Shown here: positions 22,649-35,200 of the stretch, in pieces
Numbering within the stretch: the first letter of the stretch is position 1
How the letters are laid out: the number at the start of each line of letters is the position of its first letter
NCBI GenBank assembly: GCA_022316685.1
Contig: JAKJHU010000107.1
Location: 1,054,001 to 1,118,000 of the forward strand
DNA from: Progne subis subis
Taxonomy: Eukaryota > Chordata > Aves > Passeriformes > Hirundinidae
DNA: 64,000 nt
Direction: 5' to 3'
Program-made: the position numbers and the translations under genes
Notes under the pieces: generated by a model
What the model saw: only the letters and a program-made list of their open reading frames with translations
The model's database searches: none
What the model was told of the DNA's origin: nothing

Positions 22649-25600
22649 GAGTTAATTTTTAACACTTTTTCATACAGGATCTCCTGAAAGTTTTTTAGAA
22701 ATGTCTATAAAAATAGAAGGAGATCTGCGAAGCATAAGCTTGCACTTAATATTCTGGTGAAGACAATGTTTCCATTGTACAGCTTTTTTCTCTACAGGCA
22801 TTTAGGTATTTACACATGTTCACTAAGTGCTTATCAAATGGGAGGTCTGTGATTTTGTATAACATTAATGGCTCTTCACAACCAGAATTGTATATCTGCT
22901 TGATGTATTCCAGAAAAGTGCCAAAACAACATAAAGCAGTGTAGTACAGCTTACTGCCTTTTAAAAGGAGTTTTAAATGAAGGGGAATCACAAATGTATG
23001 TTTGAGTCTTTTCACAGAGGAGTCACACTCATTGATAATATCAGGAACAAAGGCTGAAGAGAGAAACACGTTAAAGGATTTTATTTGAGAGCATATGATA
23101 GTACCAATTCCTTGGATGTTAAGGAGAAGGCAAGACACAAAAAGAGAGAAAAAGTAGAAGTAAAGTAGCAAACAAAGTCAAGCTAGAGTAGGTTATGGAG
23201 GAGGAAAGCTGTGGCAGGAGGAAGATGGTTGAATGCACACAGGAGGAGGAAGAGCTCCACAGTCCAGACTCAGAAACATTTAGCTTATTTACAAGACAGC
23301 CCTTATGTCATGAATGAAAGTCAGTGATATATTCTGTTGCTTATTTAAATAGTATTTCCTGGAGGTATTTTGCCTTCAGAAACTCAGGATGTAGCAGCCA
23401 CCTTCCCACAGTGACAGTCAGTGTAGGAAACTGCAGAGAGGCCGTGTCCTGATCCCACCACTATTTCCCATCTGGTAAGGTTGAAATAATTTTCCTTTCC
23501 CTGCTTAAAAATGTTGCAGCAAAACAAAAGGCAATTCCAGGAAGATACCAGAGCAGTTCTCAAGCGAAGGGTCTCAGAGAGGGGGTTATAGAAAGATGTG
23601 AGGCCAAAAAAGCACTTTGAAGGATGAAAGGTGGAGGGGAGCCTGAGGACCCAACCTGGGAACATCCAGGTGTTAGAGGGGGCACATCTAGTCTTGATGG
23701 AGAGTGAATTGAAGAGTTTTGTTGGATTGAGTTTGCTGAAGCAAAACTCACTGTGATCTTCTAGAGGAGGTGGAATATATCTATTTATTTTGAGAATTTT
23801 TTTTATGCACATAGTTTGGGTATTTAAACTATTGCAGTAGTTCTAACGCTATTCCTAACAGAACTAAATTACAGAAGAGAGGCTTTTTTTTTATTCATCA
23901 AATAACACATAGTAAGTCTTTAGAGAGTCTCAATGAGACTGGGGGAAAAGTAAAAATCATAAGTGCTCTGTTTTGATTGCTTCTTCCGTTATGTTTCTTT
24001 TTTAATCCTGAGGTTTTTTCCTAGCATTTTAAGATCTTTGAATTTGATACATAATTTCTAAATATAGATAAGATGAAAACTGCCAGAACTATCAGTAAGG
24101 CTGCTTACATATTATAGTTTGGGAGGACAGTTTTCATTAAAACCCCACCATATTTACAAAAAACTGAGAAGCTAATTTCTAGCTAATTGAGAAGTTCATG
24201 GGCACTCTGCAGTTCTCAATGGAAAATTTCCTGAGCTCCTGTGACTTCTGTAAGTCTCACCTCATTTTGCACAGGAGATATTGATATATCAACCAGCTTA
24301 ATTAAGTTGATGAGAAAGTCTGTTAGAGGTAGGTACTACCAGATTTTGAATCCAAAACTAGTATTTTAATGCACATTTTGAACAGGTCACTGCTCAGATG
24401 GATCACCATGGTAATTGCAATTTGACTTCCTCACATGAATCTGATTAAAGTAATATTTTCTGTGGATCAATATGTTTAACTTATTCTACTATCTTGTGCT
24501 TTTTTGAGGTAGAAAAGGTGCTGTAAGTGCCTTCTACTTTCATTTTTTTTTCAGTTGGCTTGCAGAGTTTAATGAGGGCTTTTTCACTAAAAAGTATCTC
24601 CATCTAAAGCGTTCTCTTACTGAAAAAAGGTCAATGAAATCATAAGGGAACCATCAGCGTTTCCATTCCACATCCATGCTGTAAAGTTTAAAGATGCTCC
24701 TATTCTATTTGCTAGCAAGAGCTTCCTCAACATTTCTCAGAAGCAAAGGAGAATCTTTTTGTCTGTTTAGTGGGAAACATCTGTCTTTAAAGCTCTCAGC
24801 TCCAGAATCAGATAAGTAGGCATAGGTGTAGGCTTTTTCAAGATGTGCAGGCATTAATATGTTGTTAGTAAGCAAGGTCACTGGGTCCTTCCTTACCCTC
24901 TGTAAGTATATGATGATGGATTTTTTTTTTTTTTTCAGATAAGAACTGGACCAGAACAATTTTGTTTTCAAAAGTTACTAAGTAAATTGTTTTTGAATAT
25001 TCATGGGTTTTTTCCAAAATTAAAAATTCTTGCTACACTTTAGCAATATTCTGTGAACCTCTAACCATTGTCTAATTCATGTTGTCCAGGTGCTGAATTC
25101 ACTGGGGAGTGGTCTAAAATTCCAGAGTTTTTGTTGAATAGAGGCAGGAGTTTCAGATTCCCAACTCCACTGCAGAGCCAGACTCCTGGGTTATTTATCC
25201 AAAGATTCACCCTGAAAATGTGGATCCTGAAAGAGATGTGCTCCTGTCTTTGGGAAGGTCCTGGGGACAGGCATACCACAGAGGGATTTTGCTTCAACTA
25301 TAGGCTCCATGGCCTAGAACACTCAGTCCTAGAACACTGAAGCATTTAGCAAAAGCTTGTCAAGTCCAAGACATTTTTAATAAAAGTTTGTGTTCCATAC
25401 ATTGACATTTTCTGACAAGTATTCATCAGAACATTTCTACTGAATTTTATTCCTAAGTAACAGAAACCATAAAATGTCACCAAGTCCTCAACAATAGGAT
25501 GTATTTGGGTCAAACTACAGCATGTATCTCCAGTGTTAAATTAATATCCTCTCTGCTATTGTTAGTCTAGGCAGCTTGTAGCTAGTCAAAGCTCAAGATA

Positions 25601-28600
25601 AGCTGATATTAAAAATTACTGAGCAGTGGCTAAGACAACCAGAGAAGTGTTGGTATATCACATAATTATCTTGATACATGAGGAGGCTCTGTTATTACTT
25701 ATTCAACTTACATATTTTATATAGGGGAAGTCACTGTACTATGACTCTGGGCTCATTTACATGCCTTTGTTTAGTCAGAATTAAATGCAAATTTTGTGAG
25801 AAAAGTAACCTTGAAGTGTCCAACAAAAAGTGTTCAGGTTATTCAGAATAGACCTTATGAACAAGGATGATTCTCTATTGATTTAATTATAAATGGCATG
25901 GGCAATAATTTAAATGTTTCCTTGAATTACCTAAAATCAGATTTAAAAAATATTCTTATAGTAGATAACTGTAGGTTTTCTTAGGATTTAAGCTTAAGTT
26001 CCATATTGTATTATCACCACCATATGGATTATCTTTGACTCACCCACCTAGACACCACAAACTGTTGGTGACAACATCTGGAGCTCCTGCTCTGATTCCA
26101 TGCTAGATTATTTTAAAATAGAGATAGTGATGTTTCAGGCATCCTTCCATAGATGTGACTCTGCTGTGGGAGCACAGTCTGACATAATAGTACAGCTACT
26201 TTGCTGCATTGCTTGAGGGATAAGATTTTTAACACCTTTAGATATGAATGATACATTTACTCCTGTCTCTACACTGAAAACTCATTTTGCTCTGAAGATA
26301 AAAGTAGTTCCTTCTGTCAAATCACCAAACACCCCCATTTCCACCCAGGAACCTGCTGACCCCTCAAAAGCAACCCATTCCTCCCAAACTCAAATCATCT
26401 ATTTCCAGATGGAACAGGGCCATACATTGGAGCAAAATTTTGAAGAAAGTGATTAGACTAGAACTACATGCATGCCCTGTTGCCACATTTTCAAATTGCC
26501 CCTAATATGTCAATCTGTTTAGAACAGATACTTACAGGGTAGTTGTAGCTCTCCTGTGGGAGGAAAAAGCATTTGAGCTTTTTATGAGAAGAATGTCACC
26601 CTTCTTAAGTGGTTAGAGAACAGGATGGAAAAGGTTTATTTGGTATCCAGAGAGCAAGTGACAAATATGAAGGAGGCCAAATGTCAGGTGAAAAACAATC
26701 TGGCTTGGTCTCCACTTATTTTTTATACTCTGTAGCAGGCCAGACCAAGCCATCCATACATAATATGAAAATGCCTCTGCTAGGGAGATATTCAGTCTTT
26801 AGAAGTAATTCATACTTAGAAGTCCAGAAAGCAGAATTTAAGAGGCTACAAGAATGTTTCATTCTCCTAGGGATGTATTTGCTATTATAAAATCAAATTC
26901 TTCATGTTGACACTAAAGTCTCTTTCATGATTTTTCTACTGTAAACAAAATTTTGTCTGAGGATTTTGTTTGGAACTCAGAAAGCTCTGCAGAAAATAGG
27001 GGAAGAAAAGCATTGGCAAACTAGGTATAGTTAAGCTAAATCATACTATGCAGATCTTCTGTAAAAAATTGGCCCCAGAACTTACTGTGCTCCTTAAATT
27101 AGGTCAGTAGTAGAAAGCAAAATTATTTGCACTGTGAACAAATAATTAATTTCTTGTTCTCTGAGATATACCTATTGTGGGAGTAATTCTTCAGTGTCAA
27201 TTTAGCCACAATATTTATATGTGTCTGAACACCTCTTTGGAGACAGAACTGATAATCCAGCCTGTTAAAGGCTTAAATATTTCTTTGATACTAAAATATT
27301 TTTCTTTATTCTATAAATATCTGGTGCCACTAAAGTGGGATATACTGCCTAATGTGACACTGAGCAACAAACTTGAAGACAATGGGGGATGTCAAAGTGA
27401 GTCTTTTGCAAAGTAATTAATGTGATAAAACTTTTAGAAATACATCCTCTAGGCTTATAAAAAGATCTGTCAGCAATGCAGATACCTAGCAAAAGTTTTT
27501 GATTCCTATAGTTGGCTTTAACAACTATAATGGAGTATTTTTAAAATGTTTCAGGAACTTTTAGCAGTGCTGATCCCAGCAGAACATGTCACTGCGTAGA
27601 AAAAGCACTTTTCTGAGCATTTATCCATCCACCATTTATGTCTTGACCCCAAACCCCAGCTGCACTGGCCTCTGCAGGGACTGTGCCCTGTAGATTTACC
27701 TGAAATGGAATTTTGGACTAACTAGGAACTTACTGTCCACTTAACCATGACTCCTCTGAAGAGGGAGAAGGGGACCTTCTTTTGACAGGCTTTCTTTAAA
27801 TTCAGTGGACATTAGTTCAAAGTCTAAAAGTACCTCATCTCTTCCCTTCATGCCCCCATGCTAACACCCAAAACCCAGGCTGAATACTGCAGATGGAAAA
27901 AAATGGCCTCTCTGATTGTTCTTGCAATGGGTTTTGTATAGTCAGGAGAAGGTACTTATTTTTCAGACTTTTAAAAATAGAACACAAAGTGTCAGTAAAA
28001 GTAGCATCATTCTGGTAATTGTATTCACATACTAATAAATACATTGTGTGCTTGCTTCATACTAAAATAGGAGTACCATTTTAAATTTTGTCTTCTCATT
28101 TAATTTGCCTCTTCTTAGTATTGGCCAGAGGAGTCAATATGTTAATTCCTCATCAAGAAGAAATTGCAGAAATAAACTAAAATGGCATTTGAATGTGCTG
28201 TACTTACCTTGTAGAATTTTACGTGAAGAAAAATGTGTGCATTATGTCACTGTCAGATTGCTGTCTCATGTAAGAAATGAGGACAAGTTGGATCGAGGTA
28301 ATATTTGTAAAATACAAGACAAATGCTATTTCAAATGCATGCTGATATTTATTGACATCTTGCAGAGTCATCATTGGATTTGATTCAATATAAAGGTCTG
28401 TGATAAAAACAACAGCAACAGCAGCAACTCTTGCACTGCTGTTCTTGCTGCTTTGGGGATTTTAGCAATATTACAGAACAATTGCCAAGGAAGAGAAAAA
28501 GTTTGGAGTACTCAAATTGTGACATTGCACCAGGAGAAAATAAAAATAAATTGGCAACTTTTTGCAAATCAATCCTACATTTCAGTGGGAGGGGAAAAGA

Positions 28601-31600
28601 GGATGTTAACATGTTTCAGTATTTCTTTGACATGCTATGTATTTTAGGGGACAATTTAAGGCTATTCACGATATATCATCTGTTTAGAATATTAGACACC
28701 ACCCCAACAGGTGTTTCTCTTTGACAGTCTAGGTTTATTTCTGATTTGAAACTCACAAAACTCACTTAAAAAAAAAAAAAAAAAAAAAAATCTTGGCCTC
28801 TGTAGAAGACTGTATAATTTAGGGTGGGTTTTTTTGGTGTTTTTTTTTTGTTTTTTTTTTTAATGTCACACCAACGTACATTAAAACATACACTGGTATG
28901 ACATAAAGGATCTATTACTGACTTCTGAATGAATGAATTTTAACTCAATACCTATGGTGTGTCATTTAGCAGCAGATAAGCCAAAATTTGTGCTATTTAG
29001 TTCACCAAGAGGTGGCAGCCTTCACTCAAGTCCCTCCAGACTTGTTCTCTGCTACAGGTTGACCAGATGTGTATCTGGCATTGACAAGCGAGTACAATTG
29101 TTGGTGAATATTTGAGATGGATCCTCAGGCTTTCTCAATGCTATTGGTATTCTGTATTATTGATTGATAATAACTGGGAAAAGATGAAATGTGTGTCAAC
29201 TATTTGTTTGTTAGAATTCTTTCTGTGCAGCTTGTGTGGAAAATCGAACTGGAGGTGTTTTAGGTAGGATTTTTGTGGGTTAGTTTTCTAAAAGTCAGAT
29301 ATCCATTTAAACATCCATTTAGGCTGTCATCATTCACGATGGGAGAAAATCTCTACATTGCATCCTGAGAGTCTTTAGGATATATGAACTGAATAGCTGG
29401 TTAAACATGTCCATCTCTGCCTGAAGGGTGTGGAGGTCACTGAGGTAACTAGTTTACAATAGGTCTGCAATTGAAGAATGAAAGTGAGACGTCCTGAATA
29501 TTTCTGTCTTTAAATTCTATCTGAAGGCAGGCATTAATTTTCATATTTCTTCTAAGGTCTTGAGGACATGTGTATGAATGAAGGAAACCTAAACAAAATA
29601 TTCCTGCTGATCTTCATTGCCTCCTATTTATATTAGGAAGAGATGGTGAGAAAAAGCACATCCTATTTTTCTTCTGCACATTTTGCACCTTTGAGAAGAC
29701 AATGTTTTGATTATCTCATGAAGAGTCCATAAAAATTATAGCTAAATAAAGTTTCTAAAACATTATTAAAGCCAAAGAGTATCTGAGATAGGACTACATA
29801 TTGTGAGATTTTGACTCCTTCTATTTTGCATTGTGCAACAGCTTTGATTTCAGATTTTCTGACCTATGAGGATGAACAGTGATAGAAACCAGATTGAGAT
29901 ATGATGCTCTGTTTGTGATTTAATCTTCCATGTGCCTTTTGAAAGCAGATAAGTAACTTCCATCATCATTTGCATTAATAAAATTCTGGAAAAACATGTT
30001 AGAGAGTGATTTTTCTCTTGGTCATAACAGTTCTTGACATTTGCAGAATTTCCTTAGCTGAAACAGAAACATCTCAGATGAAGCCGTGGAAGAGCAGAAA
30101 AGTAGGCGCAGATAATCCAGATGCAGTGACTGTGAGAATAAGGCAGATATGTGGATTTGCTGCCAGAATCTCTTTAGATCACAACACTCTTCCCCTGTTT
30201 CTGTGACCCCCACTGACACTGCTATCACACATTACTGGCTTTCATTTTGGAGGTCCTTGAAAAGGTGATTTAAAACACGGGGGGTAGTTGCCAGTTTTTA
30301 AACTGCTCTCCCATTCCCCAGTTTTTACACTAGCCGTTTTGAGGAAAGTAGATGTATTTTGTCTGTGATGGTGATGCTCCTTGTTGCTTTCTTATTTCTA
30401 GGAATAAAATATGAACTGTAGATTTGTAATAAGAAACTCTGAAATATGTTAATAATGGTCTTAGTATTATCTGTGCACTTCAGAGGCTTCTCATTCTGAC
30501 TGGAGACAACAACATGCATGTCTTAGGCTATTCAAATAAATGAATGTCTGGGCTGGAATAGTCTGTGTAGGGATGAAAAGGAGAGGAAGGTTAAAAGCTA
30601 AATGAGATCATTCAGAAGATTTACAATCAGCTGTGAAAGCTGTTTCCCTGCACTAAAGCTAATCAAGACAATGAATTTTCATGTTTGTCTTGTAGTGCAG
30701 AGGAAATTGAATCAGATGTCTCCTGGGGATTCCATTATTATTTGGTATTCACACGCTGGCACCCACACTTCTTCAGCTGCTGGCAGTGAGAGAACTTTGA
30801 TGCACACACAGTAACTAGGCTTCTTGCAAGAAAGTGAAGAAATAACATTTCCCAACAACCCCCAATGTATGTTACCTAATGCAGAGAGATCCAGCACTTA
30901 GATAATGGGTGTGTTCATTCCCACCTGTTGGGTGGTCCAATTTTGTCAGCTGTATGGGGCAGATTTGGGTTTTGAATCCTTCATATGCTGTTTTTTTCTC
31001 ACTGCTAGGAGTAGGGGAAATGGTTATTGCTTGACACAAGGAGCTGGTTTGCACTGCTGTGCTGTGGATGGGGCCGTGCTTGGGACTGGTGGCAAGAGTT
31101 GAAGGATTTGTGCCTGCAGCAGCCATAGTGGTCCCCCGTGGCAAAGCATAACTGGGGCAGAGACAGGAAGAAGCATCATGCTTTTTAATTTTTTTTTTTT
31201 TAACATAAGCCTGCTATTCTATTGATGTTTTATTTTTTTTTTTTCTTTTTCTTTTTGAGAGGGGCACAAAATAAAAAGTGACCCTTTTAGTGCCTTGGGT
31301 AAAGGGAGAAATTACAAAGTGATAATTCAGCTGAAACTATAATATACATGCCCAGCTAAAGTTAAAGCTGGCTCAGGTCATCTATCTGTTTTAGAAGATT
31401 AGTCTTGGTTGGGATTAACTCTCCCTGGTGCCAGCACATCATGTTTTGGTAGTCAAGACCTAATCATTCAATTCTTTTCTGGTGTTTCAAGAGTCATAAA
31501 CTGTAAGTTAATCTTGGCTTTTCAGAATCTGCAAAAGGCTTAAATCAGTAAAAAAAGAGTATTGAGCAATTCCTGGGACATCAAAATGTCACAGAATAAC

Positions 31601-32113
31601 TGTCCTGTTTTTATTAGGTCCAGAAGATATAATGAAGATTTTTTTTTTTCTACAAAAAGAATGTGACTTAGTATTTGACTTAAGAAAACATTTTCCAGAC
31701 TGCACAGAACTACCATTTTCCATAGATCATTTGAGGAAAGCTAGAAAAACCCCTCTGAGCTGCTACTTCATAAAAGATACTTACTCAGTACAAGGATTTT
31801 TAAAAAAGCAATACCAGTAGCTTTCCCTAAGCAAAAATTGAAATTGGGCAGAGTTTCTTTAGAAAGAGCTAAGTCATTGACATTCCAGCTCTTTCTGAGC
31901 TGTGAAAGCCGGTTAAAGCTGCTATAGACTCATGGTATATAATTGCAAATAGAGTCAGCCCTCCCTGCTGCCCCACGGAGCAGGTGTTCCCCATCCAGCC
32001 CTAATGGGAAAGTGGTCAGGTGACACCTGCACCTAGAAATAAGGGGAGGAAAGCTAGACTGCTCTTCGTGGCCTTTCCTCTGCTTTGCCCTGTGTTCTTT
32101 GCCTCTCTTGCAG
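22649..32113. other. Intergenic sequence, no gene recognised
   Basis: About 9.5 kb of AT-rich sequence without a recognisable gene, RNA or transposon. Minus-strand open frames of 141 and 142 codons (22746-23171, 23384-23812) match no family I know and have no start context or splice pattern that supports them. Simple tracts include A23 at 28768-28790 and a T-rich stretch to 28861. Confidence 0.55.
28768..28861. repeat. A23 run and facing T-rich stretch
   Basis: An A23 run is followed some 40 bases later by interrupted T-runs. The two arms could pair in single-stranded form. No transposon body is visible between or beside them. Confidence 0.85.
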
Positions 32114-32223
32114 TAGGGGAGGTAATGGGAGGATTGGTTTGCTGGGATTTTTTTGGTGAGAAATGCTGTAAATGGGCTATGAATTTCTGTCTGCTTGTTC
32201 CCTGGATGTTGAAGGAGGAAAGG
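32114..32223 (+). other. Candidate exon of an unknown transcript
   Basis: A strong acceptor (polypyrimidine stretch ending TGCCTCTCTTGCAG at 32113) and a strong donor (AAAGG/GTAAGT at 32224) bracket 110 bases on the plus strand. One frame is open right across it, reading GEVMGGLVCWDFF and onwards to LKEER. I recognise no protein in it, so a long non-coding RNA exon is the likelier meaning if it is real. Such pairs also arise by chance at a low rate in 64 kb. Confidence 0.25.
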
Positions 32224-35200
32224 GTAAGTAGAAATTTGCTTTGCTAGGAGCTAAGGAAGAAAGAGAGACAGGAAAAAGTTCCTAGGGAAGGGATCTTGAT
32301 TTCTTTTTGAGAAGAGCTTTAGGAAGTAGGGTTAGAAAAAAAAAAGAGTAGAGGAATCTTGTTGGTGTGTTCACGTTTGTGTGTTGGAGCATGCTTTAGA
32401 ATATTTGGACTTTTATTTCTGAATGCAGGAGAAGATACTATGTGAATGTTCCTGGCTTTATATGAATTGAGAGAGAATTAATGACTCCATTAGAAGTTGG
32501 AGGGAAGTGTAATTAAGTGTACAGCTATGTGAGAAAAGGAGTTGGAGCTTGTTGGTGATGAAGGAGTTGTGCTCTACGGGCTTGTGATGAGGAGTTTTCT
32601 ATGGAAATAAAAGAAGAAGGGGGAGAAAGAAAACTTAAAAAGCTTTCTGGGTAAAATTTTTATGATTTTCCACTTGAAATGAGCTCACTCCATAAAACCC
32701 TGCTTCTACAGGAAAAGTGCCTGTAGAAAGGGAAGTTGCCTTATAAGGGGAATATGCAAGGCCTGAGGAAGTGCTCTAGTGTGTCATAAAGTTTTAAAAG
32801 TAGCTATTGATGAAGAGTCATTCAGCTGCATATCTGATACCTTTGTCAGGTGATTGTGCTTAGAGGTTATGGCTCTACTTCAACAAAAGAGAATCTATGC
32901 AAATCATGCAACTCAGTCTGAGCAATATTTCTGGTTTGTGTGGGTAGTTATTTTTTTATGTAGCAGATAGAGCACTAACAGTGTAGTTAAGTTTGAACAG
33001 GCTTTCCTGTGGAGATGCTTTTTGCTAGTGTGCAAAATACTTTTCTTTAATGATGGAATATATCTTTAAATTGTAGCGTATTGAACTATCTCCTCCTTCT
33101 CTATGTGCACACCTCACGTGTCCTGGTTTGCTGCTAGCATGGTGAGGTGAACTTGGATGTCTCTGCCCTTCTTACAAGAGGGATTTGTGTGTAAGTGAAT
33201 CTGCCTCCAGGATGCTTACACTGCCTTTGCATGGGGCAGGAGAGAAAGCCAATCCTTTGTCAGGAGAAGGTGAGGGGGAAATGGGGGCTTGCTTGGTTTT
33301 GAAGTTAGTAACCACTAGCTAGTTAGCAACCACTGAGTTGTGCTGATGGGCTAATTATCCCTACCTGACTGTAGAAATAAAAATGCTATGTCCTTCTTTC
33401 TCATTGTTCTTCTCAATTCAGCATGTTTTACTTTGTGCTGAAGTCTAGCTTTCCCCTGAGACAGCTGGGATATACCCCTTTACGGTCTGAGTGCTGTTCT
33501 TGTCCTGCTTGGTCAGCCATATAGGCAAGTGAAGCTTATGTCTGAGCTCTGGGTGAGTGAGCAGAGATAGTGGTTTAAATTCTGCAGCAGCTTCTTGAAG
33601 ACTGGCCTCTGCTTTTGTGGAAGGTGCTTCCCCATGGGGTAACTGTGAGCTTGGATGAAAGAGTTGCTCAAAATCTGTGCAGTGAAAACTCTTTAAACCA
33701 TCCCTTGGTGGAAGGAGAATTGGTGACTTAACAACACCTGAAAGTTGTCTTTATGAGTGTAATGGAAACCCTAACATGCATAGTAGCAGCTATGAATTCT
33801 GGTAAGCAGAACTTCCAGCTCCAGTAAACTGACTCGTAGTTGCTTATGTTGTCTGTGAATGCCCAACCCTCTCCCATGCCTCGTCCATAGATGCAAAACA
33901 GCTCTGTGTGGCCTACAGGTGTTGGAGCAGAGGAATACTGGGGTGTCTTTCAGGTGTCAGACACATACTCTGTCTGTAAAGGGGTGTTTGATACTGTGAT
34001 TTGCCTTGAGATTAGCCAGGTGCTGTTGCAAATGTTCTGGATGTACTTGAGCTGAAACAACCAACTTCTCACTGAGAGGGGGAGAGATGACATTGTTTAG
34101 ATGTCACCCTGTCTATCAGGGTTAGATTATGGTAAAGCTGCCTCACATTAAATTGTATTTGGCCAGATTACACATAAAACTAGTATTTGATTCACTCTTT
34201 GTGCATCTCTTGCCTTGAAGTTGCAAAGCATTGAAATGCTTCTTTGGTATAAGCAGTACTAACATTGTTTTTAAAATAGGGGGTAAACCTAAGTCAGTGC
34301 ATCAGGGAATACAGTTATTATTACATTTATTTTCTTTTATTAAGGTATCTAATTGTGATGTGTAGTGATATTGATAATAAGGAACTGTACCTGTGTATTT
34401 TCAGGGAAACTATACTTTTGGGAGGTAATTAATGCAGAAAGTGATAGTATATCATGAGGTCTTCAAATACCAAGATTTTTTTGGTGGAAGGTAGGAAGTA
34501 CAGGAAGATATATGTTGCTATCTTATTATGATTTGTTTATTTTTGTAAGGGGTAAAATAATTTAATTTTATCATCCTATAGCTACTCCTGTGACTTAGTG
34601 TGCTTCCAAGATGTGAAAGTTGCTTGAAAGACTGCCTGGTCTAGATCCCTTCCCAAACAGGGTCCATGCAAGGGGAAAATGTTAGACCAGACTTTTATTT
34701 GGAGAAGTTGGACACTTCATGCATGCTTGCGGTATCTTTAAACTTTTTCTGGTCTTTAATGCAAAATATTTCAAGGAAAGCAATGACTCTAACTCTAGCA
34801 GTTTGTAACACCAGTAAAAAGAGTTAGAGGATTCAACTATAATCAAGCAGGACCCTAGGATCTAAATTGGGAGCTGCAATAACCTGGAACATGAAATAGG
34901 AATGAGCTTCATATAGTCAGTTTGTGTAGGTCTTAAGCTGGTAGAAAGTTGAGTAAAACTGTCTTCTATACCTTCAGATCTCACTTGTAAGAACTGTCTT
35001 ATCTAGTACCTTTAGATGGTAGTTATGGATCTTATCTGCCATGCCGGTTGATGCAGTTGTCAAATGAGACTTGAACAAACAGGATATGCCATCTTCAGAG
35101 GATGCTGGAGAAAGTCTCCTGGAAGAAAAAAAAATAATCACAAAGTGGTGTCATTTTGATCTCTCTCATGGGAGTGCTCCTATTACCATTGACTGGTATT

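Noticed and set aside
22746..23812. Two minus-strand frames of 141 and 142 codons near each other
   Set aside because: They have no recognisable domain, no joining splice sites and ordinary composition. They might suggest a two-exon gene, but nothing supports it.
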